Positions 11,121 to 20,654 of a stretch of 64,000 nt of DNA are shown one piece after another. The notes under the pieces were generated by a model. That model ran no database searches. It saw nothing but the letters and a program-made list of their open reading frames with translations, and was not told where the DNA came from. The stretch covers positions 62,001 to 126,000 of the forward strand of contig PLHF01000011.1 of assembly GCA_003138855.1 (NCBI GenBank), given 5' to 3'. The number at the start of each line of letters is the position of its first letter. Within the stretch, counting starts at the first letter, position 1. This DNA comes from Acidimicrobiaceae bacterium. Its GTDB lineage: Bacteria > Actinomycetota > Acidimicrobiia > Acidimicrobiales > RAAP-2. A program made the position numbers and the translations under genes.

Positions 11121-14100
11121 GTGTCAGCGCTGCCACCGGGTAGAGGCCCGGCTCCACCGGCAGCGCCGGAGCTCCCGGTCCACGAATCGGGCCTCAACAC
11201 GGAAAAGGCAGGTGCCCGACGAAGGAAGGGTCATCGCCGACGCGCAGTCCAGGAGCGGATGGACCTGGTGCTGGAGAACACTGCCGACGTGGTGATCCAG
11301 TACGCTCCGGACGGCACGGTGCTCTGGGCGTCGCCTTCGCTCGAGACCGAGCTCGGCTGGAACCCGGACGATGTCACGGGCACCAAGTTCAGGATGAGTG
11401 CCCCGGAGGATCGCGAGACGACGAGCGCCCCCTACGTCGTTGCGAGGGAAGAGCACCGCGGAGAAGGCCGGAGCCTGGCTCGGATTGAGTGTGCTGACGG
11501 TTCGCCGCGCTGGATGGACGTCCGGTGTCGTTTCGTCTGGCGCCACGACGGTTCGTTGAACTTTGCCGTTGCCTGCATGAGAAACGTAACGTCGGAGATC
11601 GAGGCCCGCAGGGACCTCGAGGCCTCCGAACGGCGGTTCCGGACCCTGGCGGAGAACGCGTCCGACGTGGTCTATGAAACCGACGCCACCGGGGTCCTCC
11701 TCTGGGTGTCACCGTCGATGCAACCGGTACTCGGGTGGAGTCCCGTTGACCTGATCGGGACGCCGGTGTCAGGCTTGTTCGACGAGGGTCATCCCGGAAT
11801 CAGCACGGTCGACCGGGTGCGCCTCAGTGGGGGGACGCCCATCGGACCATCGGACGTCCTGTTCCGCAGGTACGAAGGCGCCCCCCGGTGGATGTCCGTC
11901 AGCGCGATGCCGATCAGGGGCGAGACCGGTGAGATCGTCTCGGCCATCTGGAGCCTCCGCGATGCGGACGACTTCGTCCGGGCACGCGAGTCAGCCGAAG
12001 CTGACCAGTTCAATCAGCGGCGCTTGAGGGCGACGCTGGACTCGCTGCTCGACCCCCATGCCCTCGTCGAGGCGGTCCGCGACGAGACCGGCCGCATCGT
12101 GGACTTTGTCTTCGTGGATGCCAACGAGGCCGCCTGTCTACAAAATGGAATGTCGCGTCCACAGTTGATCGGTTCGCGTCTCCTGGACCTGTTCCCGGGA
12201 CAAGGTCCTAGCGGGCTCGCGGCGATGTACGCCCGGGTGATCGAGACCGGCGAGCCACTGGTGCTCGATGACTACTCGTACTCAAATGAGATCCTGCATC
12301 CGGAGCGGCGCTACGACCTGCGGGCCGTACGAGTGGACGACTACCTGGGATTCACCTGGCGGGACGTGACGGACCGCCACCAAGCCACCGAGTCGTTGGC
12401 GGCCTCCGAACGGCGCTACCGCCTGCTGGCCGAGAACGCCTCCGACGCCGTGATCGAGGTGGCGCCGGACAACACCTACCGGTGGGCATCGCCCTCGGTC
12501 CGCGAGGTCCTGGGTTGGGAGCCCGACGAGCTGATCGGCGTCACGCTGGTCGAGTTCGTTCATCCCGATGACCTGGGCCGGATTCTGCGGGCACGAGAGA
12601 CAACGGTCGACCGGGTGTCGAAGATCGCGGCCTTCCGTTTCCGGCGGCCCGATGGATCGTACCTGTGGGTGTCGGGCCGTGCCCGCGAGGTCGTCGATGC
12701 CGACGGCAACACGTCGGGCCGGGTTGTGTCGCTGCGTGACGACAACGACGCCGTCCTGGCACGGCAGGCTCTGGCCGAGTCCGAGGCGCGCTATCGACTG
12801 CTCGCGGAGAACGCGTCCGACGTCGTCTACCAGACTGATGACGACGGCATGCTGCAGTGGGTGTCACCGTCGATCGAGCGGATCCTCGGCTGGAGGGCCG
12901 CAGACCTCGTCGGCACGCGTGCGACGGACCTGATCGCACCCGAGGATCTCCCACAGGCAGAGGCTGAACGGGCCCGCGTCTACCATGGCGAACGGATCCG
13001 GCACTTCGAATGCCGCTTCCGCACGGTCACCGGAGAACTGCGGTGGATGGAGATCCACGCCCAACCGATCTACGACGATGCAGGCGGGCTCATCGCAGCG
13101 GTGGTCGGCCTGCAGGATATCCAGTCGAAGGTCGTGATGCGGCGGGCACTGGCTACGTTGTCGGCCGGCAACGCCGTACTGGCGCGCTCGGAGCACGAGG
13201 CAGCGTTGTTGTACGACATGTGTGAGACCGCAGTTCAGGAAGGCGGCTACCTCTTCAGCTGGTACGGCCAGCCTCTCGGGGATGCCCGGAGGACCGTGGC
13301 CAAAGTGGCCTCGAGCGTGGCGCACCGCGACTACCTCGAATCGATCGAGGTTTCGTGGGGAGAAGGTCCACTCGCGGAGGGCCCGTTCGGGGTGGCCCTG
13401 CGCGCCGGCAGGACGACCGTCACGAACGAGTTGACCGGCCAGACGGCCTTCGCTCCCTGGGCGGACGAGGCGGTCTCCCACGGGTTCGGTTCCGAGATCT
13501 GCCTGCCGGTCTTCGTCAACGGCACCATCGACGGTGTGCTGGCGGTGTACGCCGCAGAACAGGACGCGTTCGACCGGCGGTCCACCGCGGTGCTCGAGGA
13601 GCTCGCTTCGCAGATCGGTGTCGGGTTGGGCCGGATACGCAATAGCGAGGCATTGGCCAAGACGTTGGCCGACTGGACACTGCTGCACACCGCGATCGAG
13701 CAGGCCGTCGAGGCCATCGTGGTGACCGACACGACGCCGGCGATCCTCTACGCCAACCCGGCGACCGTCCGTTCGAGCGGCCGCACACTCGACGAGGTCC
13801 TGGGTCAGAACCCGCGGATCTTCCAGAGCGGGTTGCAGAGCGGGGAGTTCTACCGGTCAATGTGGTCCCGGCTCGCCGGTGGACAGTCCTGGCACGGGAC
13901 GCTGGTCAATCGCAGGAAGGACGGGGAGCTTTACGAAGAGGACACGACCGTCACCCCGGTTCATGAGGTCGATGGGTCCCTCATCGCCTACGTGGCGGTC
14001 AAGCACGACGTGACCCACGAGCGGCGACTCCAAGCAGACCTGACACGCCAGCAGGACGACCAGGACATCGTCGTCAAGGCCATGAAGGCGGTACGCGTGG

Positions 14101-15251
14101 CCTCGACCCTCGAAGGGACGGTGGCGACGTTCTGCCAGGAGGTGACCCACCTCGAGGGAATCGATGTTGCCAGAGTGCTGGTCCTCGACCCGACCGGGGA
14201 GGCCATATCGTTGGGGCAGAGTGACCCGCCGATCCTCGACTGGGTGGACAACGTTCCCATCGTGGTCGAGCAGCGTGATCAGTTCATCGCGAAGACGAAT
14301 GGCGGGCCGTGGTGGTTCGACCTCAGCGACCGGACCGGCATCGCCGGCCTCAATCCTGCGATGACCGCCGCCGCGTCCAAGGCCGGTTTGGAAGCCGCGG
14401 CGCTTGCCCCGATGCGATGGGAGGGCCGGATGGTCGGCATCCTGCTGGTGGCGTCTCGCAACGAGGGGACGACCGTCTGGACGGAGGCGAGACTGCGGGT
14501 ACTCGAGGAGCTGGGCTCGTTCGCCGGCTCGTTGATCGGGGCCAAGGTCGAAGAACGCGCACGTCGCGAGCGACAGCGTTCCCTGTCGATGGAGATCATC
14601 GACCAGAAGCGATTCCGGCCGGTCTTCCAGCCAGTGGTCGATCTGACATCACACCAGGTTCGTGGCTACGAGGCGCTGACCCGGTTCGAGGACGGGCTGG
14701 CCCCCGACCAGCACTTCTCCGATGCCCGCGCCGTGGGCCTCGGCTCCGAGCTCGAGTCGGCCGCTGTCGCCGCCGCCATCGAGGTGGCTCGACGCCTTCC
14801 ACCGGAGGCGTGGCTCGGCGTCAACTTCTCTCCGGCAGCGGTCATCGACGGTCATGCTGCCGAGACGATCGCCCGCTCCGACCGTCCCATCGTCATCGAG
14901 ATCACCGAGCACGAGCAGATCGAGAGCTACCCAGCCCTGCGACGGGCCATCGAGGGATGTGGATCGGTCCGTCTCTCGGTTGACGACGCCGGCGCCGGAT
15001 ATGCCAGCCTCCGCCACATCGCCGAGCTCCGGCCCGACTTCGTCAAGCTCGACATCGGGCTGGTGCGCAACATCGACGCCGACCCGGCTCGCCAAGCGCT
15101 CGCCGCCGGCCTGTGCCACTTCGCTGCTGAGACAGGTACCACCCTGATCGCCGAGGGCATCGAGACGGAGGTCGAGCTGGACACGGTTCGCAGGCTGGGC
15201 GTCCACCTCGGCCAGGGCTTCCTGCTGGGGAGGCCCGAGTCCTTGGCCTGA
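11121..15251 (+). CDS. Multi-PAS/GAF cyclic-di-GMP phosphodiesterase (EAL domain)
   Basis: A 1376-residue soluble sensor that should hydrolyse c-di-GMP. Repeated PAS units occur at about 48-165, 170-290, 300-405, 410-530 and 540-665; each repeat opens with a variant of RFRTLAENASDVVYETD. They are followed by a GAF-like region (about 690-830), another PAS (about 845-970), a second GAF (about 990-1130) and EAL (1145-1376). The EAL residues look intact: YEALTRF, NFSP, EITEHE, DDAGAGYASL, KLDIG, EGIET and QGFLLGRP. There is no GGDEF domain and no membrane segment. The GTG at 11121 is the longest start; ATG 11259 is possible. It faces a GGDEF gene convergently. Confidence 0.9.
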   Translation: MSALPPGRGPAPPAAPELPVHESGLNTEKAGARRRKGHRRRAVQERMDLVLENTADVVIQYAPDGTVLWASPSLETELGWNPDDVTGTKFRMSAPEDRETTSAPYVVAREEHRGEGRSLARIECADGSPRWMDVRCRFVWRHDGSLNFAVACMRNVTSEIEARRDLEASERRFRTLAENASDVVYETDATGVLLWVSPSMQPVLGWSPVDLIGTPVSGLFDEGHPGISTVDRVRLSGGTPIGPSDVLFRRYEGAPRWMSVSAMPIRGETGEIVSAIWSLRDADDFVRARESAEADQFNQRRLRATLDSLLDPHALVEAVRDETGRIVDFVFVDANEAACLQNGMSRPQLIGSRLLDLFPGQGPSGLAAMYARVIETGEPLVLDDYSYSNEILHPERRYDLRAVRVDDYLGFTWRDVTDRHQATESLAASERRYRLLAENASDAVIEVAPDNTYRWASPSVREVLGWEPDELIGVTLVEFVHPDDLGRILRARETTVDRVSKIAAFRFRRPDGSYLWVSGRAREVVDADGNTSGRVVSLRDDNDAVLARQALAESEARYRLLAENASDVVYQTDDDGMLQWVSPSIERILGWRAADLVGTRATDLIAPEDLPQAEAERARVYHGERIRHFECRFRTVTGELRWMEIHAQPIYDDAGGLIAAVVGLQDIQSKVVMRRALATLSAGNAVLARSEHEAALLYDMCETAVQEGGYLFSWYGQPLGDARRTVAKVASSVAHRDYLESIEVSWGEGPLAEGPFGVALRAGRTTVTNELTGQTAFAPWADEAVSHGFGSEICLPVFVNGTIDGVLAVYAAEQDAFDRRSTAVLEELASQIGVGLGRIRNSEALAKTLADWTLLHTAIEQAVEAIVVTDTTPAILYANPATVRSSGRTLDEVLGQNPRIFQSGLQSGEFYRSMWSRLAGGQSWHGTLVNRRKDGELYEEDTTVTPVHEVDGSLIAYVAVKHDVTHERRLQADLTRQQDDQDIVVKAMKAVRVASTLEGTVATFCQEVTHLEGIDVARVLVLDPTGEAISLGQSDPPILDWVDNVPIVVEQRDQFIAKTNGGPWWFDLSDRTGIAGLNPAMTAAASKAGLEAAALAPMRWEGRMVGILLVASRNEGTTVWTEARLRVLEELGSFAGSLIGAKVEERARRERQRSLSMEIIDQKRFRPVFQPVVDLTSHQVRGYEALTRFEDGLAPDQHFSDARAVGLGSELESAAVAAAIEVARRLPPEAWLGVNFSPAAVIDGHAAETIARSDRPIVIEITEHEQIESYPALRRAIEGCGSVRLSVDDAGAGYASLRHIAELRPDFVKLDIGLVRNIDADPARQALAAGLCHFAAETGTTLIAEGIETEVELDTVRRLGVHLGQGFLLGRPESLA

Positions 15252-15446
15252 GAGGGTCATCTTGTGCGAGCACGCGGGCTCGTCCTTCCGCGGTGACCTG
15301 GTTGCCGTCAACCATCAGAGTGCCAGATGCAGCACCGAAGTAGCGAGGCACGGTCTGGTCAGACGCCCGACCATGGCTGATGACGGCACGGCCACGGTCG
15401 ACCAAGGCACGCCACTGTCTCGACGCCGACCGCAGTGACCCAACGG
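15252..15446. other. Convergent intergenic region between EAL and GGDEF genes
   Basis: These 195 bases lie between two converging genes. The minus-strand frame stays open through it (GSLRSASRQWRALVDRGR...) but has no start signal or family match that I recognise. I see no clear terminator hairpin with a T-tract. Confidence 0.4.
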
Positions 15447-17033
15447 TCAGCCCAGGCGTTCGGGGACCTTCGGCGACGCCGGTGGGCCATGGGCACGCGT
15501 CCGGTGCATGGCCCGGTCGTAGGCGCACACCCGATGCTTGCCCTCGGCCTTCGCCGTGTACATGGCGTCGTCGGCATTCTGGATCAGGACCTTGGCGCTC
15601 GTCCCGCCCTCCGAGGAGGCGAAACCGACACTTGCCCTCATGGCGAGCCGGTAGTCGTGGACCCGGAACGGCTCGTCGAGCTCGGCCAGAAGTCGTTCGA
15701 GGATCGCCTCAGTGGTTGCCGGTCCGCCGGAGCTGGGCATCAGAATGGCGAACTCGTCGCCACCGAGCCGGGCCAGGGTGTCCCCGTCCCGCACCTCACC
15801 CGACAGGCGACCCGCCACGGCGCGGAGCAGCTCGTCGCCGGTGGCATGGCCGAACCGGTCGTTGACTGCCTTGAAGTCGTCGAGGTCGAGGTAGACGACG
15901 GAGATGTTCCGGTGGTCACGGCGTTGTTCGGCGAGGGACTGGCCGAGTCGATCGTTGAACAACGTCCGGTTCGCCAGCCCGGTCAACGGATCGTGGAGGG
16001 CGAGCCACTCGAGATCGCCCACCATTTCCTGCAGGCGCGACGTGAGCGCTCGGTTCTCCACCACGAACAGGTACTGGCGCACGACCAGAAGCACGGCGGT
16101 GGCGAGAACGAGCCATTCCTCTCCTGCTCCGAACCCGTTCCCCCGCGAGAGCTGGACGACCCCCATGAGGAGCGCGAGCGCGAGGGGGATGTAGGGGATG
16201 AACTCGATCCACCGTGGCTCCTGGCCCTCGCTTCGCACAATGTCGGGGAGCGCCGGCACGGGCATGACGGCAGCTACGGCCAGGAGGAGGAATGACGCGA
16301 ACCAGAAGACGTCGACGACGTTGCCCGTCTGGTAGCCGCTGGACAGGCCCACGTAGATGCTGGACGAATCGCCGAGGAAGAGGAGGAAGATGGAGGCGAC
16401 GATCACCAGGAGGGGGTCCCTCCACTTGCGCGTGCCCCGGACGATGGCGGCGAGGAGCATGGCCAGCAGGATGATGTCGGCGCTGGGGAAGATGAGCAGG
16501 GTGACCTGCTGGAGGACCGTCTCCCGCGAGCGCGTGAGCCCGCCGGCATCCACGGCGATGGTCCAGCTGACGAAGAGCAGCGTGGTCACGACGAGGAGGC
16601 CGTCGACCAACGTTCGGAACCGGCCCGCCCAGTGCAGGCGGGGCCCCGGATAGCTGGCGATTGCGGCTGCTGCGAACGGGAGGGCGAGCAGGTACCCGAC
16701 ATCCGCCCACGAGCTTCCCGATTCGGGATGGTGCCGCACGATCTCCAGGTAGCACCACACGACCTGGCCGATGCCCCACGATGCGGCGAAGAGCGCGAAG
16801 AACACCCATGCCCGCCGCAGTCGGCCGGTCGCCCTGGCCGCCGCCCACCAGCACGCCGGCAGTGCGACCAGGAGGGGCGCTGACGCCTGGGCCAGATCGT
16901 CGAGATTGCGCGCGATGAGGGGGCCACCCGGCTGCACGGTGACGAGCAGGAGGAAGGCGGCGACCGCGGGGATCGTGCCGGCCGCCATCCAGCGGACGCG
17001 TCGCTCCACGTCGGTGCCGGTCGGGGCCGTCAT
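15447..17033 (-). CDS. Membrane diguanylate cyclase (GGDEF domain)
   Basis: Makes c-di-GMP from two GTP. The 528 residues start with about eight or nine hydrophobic segments over 1-330 (for example AAFLLLVTVQPGG, VFFALFAASWGIGQVVW, VIVASIFLLFLG and LALALLMGVVQL), a polytopic sensory region. The GGDEF domain covers about 345-510. The active site reads RLGGDEFAIL. RDGD lies exactly five residues before GGDEF, a standard inhibitory I-site, so product inhibition is expected. Further conserved blocks are DPLTGLANRTLFNDRL and DLDDFKAVNDRFGH. The gene faces the EAL phosphodiesterase, which suggests a linked signalling pair. Confidence 0.93.
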   Translation of the reverse strand: MTAPTGTDVERRVRWMAAGTIPAVAAFLLLVTVQPGGPLIARNLDDLAQASAPLLVALPACWWAAARATGRLRRAWVFFALFAASWGIGQVVWCYLEIVRHHPESGSSWADVGYLLALPFAAAAIASYPGPRLHWAGRFRTLVDGLLVVTTLLFVSWTIAVDAGGLTRSRETVLQQVTLLIFPSADIILLAMLLAAIVRGTRKWRDPLLVIVASIFLLFLGDSSSIYVGLSSGYQTGNVVDVFWFASFLLLAVAAVMPVPALPDIVRSEGQEPRWIEFIPYIPLALALLMGVVQLSRGNGFGAGEEWLVLATAVLLVVRQYLFVVENRALTSRLQEMVGDLEWLALHDPLTGLANRTLFNDRLGQSLAEQRRDHRNISVVYLDLDDFKAVNDRFGHATGDELLRAVAGRLSGEVRDGDTLARLGGDEFAILMPSSGGPATTEAILERLLAELDEPFRVHDYRLAMRASVGFASSEGGTSAKVLIQNADDAMYTAKAEGKHRVCAYDRAMHRTRAHGPPASPKVPERLG

Positions 17034-17098
17034 CTCTCCTGTATCGGCAGACGGGCGGCGGACCCTGAGCAGGTGGTCTGACCGGGGCCACGCCAGCG

Positions 17099-18208
17099 TC
17101 AGTCGAGCTCGTTGAGGACGTCGATCAACTGGCGCAGGCGGGCGTAGTGGGCCTTGTCGAAGCGGAAGGCCAGGCGGGCCAGGTCGAGGTGGTCGTGGTC
17201 TGCCCGCTCGGGCGGGAACGGCTTTGCCTGGCGGATGACCCCGGTGGCCACGATGTCGCCGAATCGACGGTTGAGGTCGGCGAGCTGGTCCTCGTCGGGG
17301 GCCACGGCCATCCGGAGCACCAGGAGGTCACCCACCCATCGGCACGACTGGTAGTTGCGGTAGAAGCGCGTCAGCTCCTCGGCAGCGGTGGTCACGTCGT
17401 CGGTGATCATGAACAGGGCGCGGTCGTTGGCGGACACCAGCCCCCGCGGCTCTACCTGCTCGGCAATGAACCTGCTCCACCCGTCCCAGTAGCCGCCCCC
17501 CGGGATGTCCAGCATGACCACCGGCGCCGGCTCCGACCGGCCGGTCTGGAGGAGGGTGAGGAGCTCGAACCCCTCGTCGAGGGTGCCGAACCCGCCGGGC
17601 AGGACGACGTAGCCGTCGGACTCTTTGACCAGCATCAGCTTGCGGGTGAAGAAGTAGCGCATCTCGACCAGCTTGGGGTCCTGGGCGATGAACGGGTTGG
17701 CCTCCTGCTCGAGGGGCAGCCGGATGTTCACGCCGATGGAGAGGTCCCGTCCCGCTCCCTCCATGCCGGCCGCCATGATGCCGGGCCCCGCCCCGGTGAC
17801 CACCATCCAGCCGGCGGCAGCCAGGGTGGCGGCCAGGTCGCGGGCCTGGAAGTAGGCGGGATGGTCCGGCTCGGTGCGGGCCGATCCGAAGATGGTCACC
17901 TTCCTGGCCCGCCGGTACGGCCGGAAGATCCGGAAGGCCGCGGCCATCTCGGCCAGGGCCGAGTCGGCCAGTTTGAGGTCGATCACGTCGGTGCCCTCAG
18001 CGGCCATGCCCCCCACCGTCCCGAGCATCGAACGGTAGAGGCGACGTTGGGTCGACGACGCGGTGCCGGACACCAGTTCGTCCACCAGGCGGGAGGCCAT
18101 GGCCTCCAGTGCCACCCGTTCGGCGCCGCTGTCGGCGGCAGGTCCGGGCGGCACGTGCCGGCCGGGCCCGCCAGCCCCGGACTTGGTCCCTCCGCCGGGA
18201 TCGGTCAT
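17099..18208 (-). CDS. LOG-family (lysine decarboxylase-like) nucleotide-binding protein
   Basis: A 369-residue Rossmann-fold protein. The LOG signature is PGGFGTLDEGFELLTLLQTG near residues 205-225, with the companion GAGPGIMAAGMEGA and an MRYFFTRK motif. LOG enzymes cleave nucleoside 5'-monophosphates to free bases (cytokinin riboside phosphohydrolases). This protein is longer than the roughly 190-residue plant-like LOGs because of about 100 N-terminal residues and a C-terminal tail, so it fits the larger bacterial subgroup whose role is less certain. It follows fbiC after one base and is probably in the same transcript. Confidence 0.85.
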   Translation of the reverse strand: MTDPGGGTKSGAGGPGRHVPPGPAADSGAERVALEAMASRLVDELVSGTASSTQRRLYRSMLGTVGGMAAEGTDVIDLKLADSALAEMAAAFRIFRPYRRARKVTIFGSARTEPDHPAYFQARDLAATLAAAGWMVVTGAGPGIMAAGMEGAGRDLSIGVNIRLPLEQEANPFIAQDPKLVEMRYFFTRKLMLVKESDGYVVLPGGFGTLDEGFELLTLLQTGRSEPAPVVMLDIPGGGYWDGWSRFIAEQVEPRGLVSANDRALFMITDDVTTAAEELTRFYRNYQSCRWVGDLLVLRMAVAPDEDQLADLNRRFGDIVATGVIRQAKPFPPERADHDHLDLARLAFRFDKAHYARLRQLIDVLNELD

Positions 18209-18209
18209 G

Positions 18210-20597
18210 TCACCGGGCGGCGGCGAGTGCGTCGGCCTGGCGACCCGTATCGGCGACCCGACCGTACAGCGTGGTCCGTTGGGCCAGCGTCCGCCCGAGC
18301 GGGGTGACGATCGACCGGAAGCCGTCTGCGTCCATCATCTGGCCGTGGCTGGCCCCCGCCGCCCTCGAGATGTTCTCGTCGATCAGCGTGCCGCCGAGGT
18401 CGTTGACACCGGCCCGGAGGATCTGGCGGACTCCCGCGGCACCCAACTTGACCCAGCTGATCTGGATGTTGTCGATGGCGCCCCGGTAGGCGATGCGCCC
18501 GACGGCATGCATGAGCAGGGTCTCGCGGAAGGTGGGGCCTCGCCGGGACCGGCGCTGCAGGTAGATGGGCGTGGCCATGTGCACGAAGGGGAGGGGGACG
18601 AACTCGGTGAACCCCCCGGTCTCGCGCTGGAGGTCGCGGGTCCGGATCAGATGGCGGGCCCACGATCGGGGCTGCTCGACGGCCCCGAACATGATGGTGA
18701 CATTGGAATTCAGCCCCACCTCGTGGGCGGTCCGGTGGGCGAAGAGCCACTCGTCGGTGGAGATCTTGTCGGGGCACAGCACGGCCCGCACCGGGTCGTC
18801 GAGGATCTCCGCCGCCGTGCCGGGCAGTGTCCGGAGCCCGGCGTCACGCAGGAGGATCAGGTAGTCGGCCAGCCGCATACCCGACCGCCGGGCACCCTCG
18901 GTGACCTCCAACGCGGTGAACCCATGGATGTGGATGGTGTCCGACGCCTGGCGTACGGCTTTGAGCACCTCCAGGTAGTAGTCGCCGTCGAACTTGGGGT
19001 GGATCCCACCCTGGAGACACACTTCGGTGGCCCCGATCTCCTCGGCCTCCCGCACCCGGTCGGAGATCTCGCTCAGCTCGAGCAAGTACGGGCTCCCACG
19101 CAGATTGAGTGACAACGGCCCCTTGGAGAACGCACAGAACCGGCACTTGAAGGTGCACACGTTGGTGTAGTTGATGTTGCGGTTGGCCACGTAGGTGACC
19201 TCGTCGCCGACGGCCTCCTGGCGGAGCCGGTCGGCCACCTCGGCCACGACCCGCACCTCGGGTCCGCGTGCGCCGAACAGGGTGACGATCTCGTCCTCTC
19301 CCACAGCGTCGCCGTCGAGGACGCCGACCAGCACGTCGCCCACCGCCCCGCGTGTGGTGGCCACGGTGGCAACCGGGGGAGCGCCGATCGCCCCCCGATC
19401 GACGTCCGAGGATCCGAGGAGGTCCGGTGGGGGGAACTCGCCGCCCGAGCACCAGGGATGGTCGCGGCCGAGCCCTTCTGCGTCCGAGGCGTCGAGCACC
19501 GGGAACCGCATGGCGTCGTGGAGCCATCGGTCGGGTTCGAGGGCGAACCCGGGGTACAGCGTCAGCCGGGGGGCGAGCGTGTGGCCCGCTGCCTCGGTGG
19601 CCGCCCGCAGGATCCCGAGGGACGGCCAGGCCCGCTCGGGATTGACGTGGTCGGCGGTGACCGGTGACACGCCACCCCAGTCGTCGATCCCCGAGTGCAG
19701 CAGCGGGGCGAGGTGGTCGGAGAGGTTGGGGGGTGCCTGGAGGTGGATGTCGGGGGGCAGCACCAGCCGGGCCGCGGCGATCGTCCACAGGAACTCATCG
19801 GTGGGGCAGGGTGGCGACCGGTGCATCGAGGTGCCCGGCTTGGGCAGGAAGTTCTGGACGATCACCTCCTGCACGTGGCCGTGGCGTCGATGGCCGGCCG
19901 CTATGGCCTCCAGGGTGGCCAGGCGATCGGCACGGGACTCGCCGATGCCGACCAGGAGCCCGGTGGTGAAGGGCACCTGGGCACGGCCCGCGGCCTCCAG
20001 GGTGGCGAGGCGCCGGGCAGGGTCCTTGTCAGGGGCCGAGCGGTGGGCCCCCAGGTCGGGGTTGACCGACTCGATCATCATCCCCTGGCTGGCCGTGACC
20101 TCTCGGAGGCGGACCAGGTCCTCGAACTCGAGGGCCCCGGCATTGGCGTGGGGCAGCAGCCCGGTCTCCTCGAGGACCACCCGGCAGGCGGCCACCAGGT
20201 AGTCGACCGTCGAGGAGTACCCGTGGTCGTCGAGCCAGCGGCGGGCCTCCGGGTAGCGGTCCTCGGGGCCCTCTCCCAGGGTGAACAGCGCCTCGTGACA
20301 TCCGGCGGCCCGCCCGGCCCGCGCGATGTCGAGCACCTGCTCGACGGTCAGGTAGGGCGCGTCGACCCGGGCCGGGGCCTTGGCGAAGGTGCAGTAGCCG
20401 CAGCGATCGCGGCACAGCATGGTCAGGGGGATGAACACCTTGGGCGAGAAGGTGATGCGGTTGCCGTGGGTCGAGTCGCGTACCTGGCGGGCCCACTCCT
20501 GCATTGCGTCCAGCGGGGCACCGATCAGTGCGTCGGCGTTCTCCGGGCCTGGTCCGGCGTCGGCGTGCAGTGCAGGGGAGCCGGGTTCGGCGGGCAT
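18210..20597 (-). CDS. fbiC: Bifunctional FO synthase (CofG/CofH fusion)
   Basis: Makes 7,8-didemethyl-8-hydroxy-5-deazariboflavin, the chromophore precursor of coenzyme F420. It contains two radical SAM domains. The CofG half has CRDRCGYC, Cys62, Cys66 and Cys69 counted from the ATG at 20597. The CofH half has CTFKCRFC, Cys481, Cys485 and Cys488. With 795 residues it matches full-length FbiC. I prefer ATG 20597 over GTG 20606 because TAAGGT (20610-20605), an apparent -10 box, overlaps the GTG and sits seven bases before the ATG. F420-type reductases at 52.9 and 58.5 kb are likely users of the cofactor. Confidence 0.95.
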   Translation of the reverse strand: MPAEPGSPALHADAGPGPENADALIGAPLDAMQEWARQVRDSTHGNRITFSPKVFIPLTMLCRDRCGYCTFAKAPARVDAPYLTVEQVLDIARAGRAAGCHEALFTLGEGPEDRYPEARRWLDDHGYSSTVDYLVAACRVVLEETGLLPHANAGALEFEDLVRLREVTASQGMMIESVNPDLGAHRSAPDKDPARRLATLEAAGRAQVPFTTGLLVGIGESRADRLATLEAIAAGHRRHGHVQEVIVQNFLPKPGTSMHRSPPCPTDEFLWTIAAARLVLPPDIHLQAPPNLSDHLAPLLHSGIDDWGGVSPVTADHVNPERAWPSLGILRAATEAAGHTLAPRLTLYPGFALEPDRWLHDAMRFPVLDASDAEGLGRDHPWCSGGEFPPPDLLGSSDVDRGAIGAPPVATVATTRGAVGDVLVGVLDGDAVGEDEIVTLFGARGPEVRVVAEVADRLRQEAVGDEVTYVANRNINYTNVCTFKCRFCAFSKGPLSLNLRGSPYLLELSEISDRVREAEEIGATEVCLQGGIHPKFDGDYYLEVLKAVRQASDTIHIHGFTALEVTEGARRSGMRLADYLILLRDAGLRTLPGTAAEILDDPVRAVLCPDKISTDEWLFAHRTAHEVGLNSNVTIMFGAVEQPRSWARHLIRTRDLQRETGGFTEFVPLPFVHMATPIYLQRRSRRGPTFRETLLMHAVGRIAYRGAIDNIQISWVKLGAAGVRQILRAGVNDLGGTLIDENISRAAGASHGQMMDADGFRSIVTPLGRTLAQRTTLYGRVADTGRQADALAAAR

Positions 20598-20610
20598 CGG
20601 CGACACCTTA
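20595..20610 (-). promoter_or_regulatory. Leaderless-type promoter of fbiC
   Basis: TAAGGT, seven bases, then ATG on the minus strand. It decides the fbiC start, because the upstream GTG lies inside the -10 box. Confidence 0.5.
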
Positions 20611-20654
20611 CCGGAGCGGCCCGGTGGACCGACCCGGACAGCGTGGCAGGGGGC

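Noticed and set aside
15043..15528. Minus-strand ORF bridging the EAL/GGDEF gap as a gene.
   Set aside because: Most of it is antisense to the EAL domain or overlaps the GGDEF gene out of frame, with no start signal or recognised domain.
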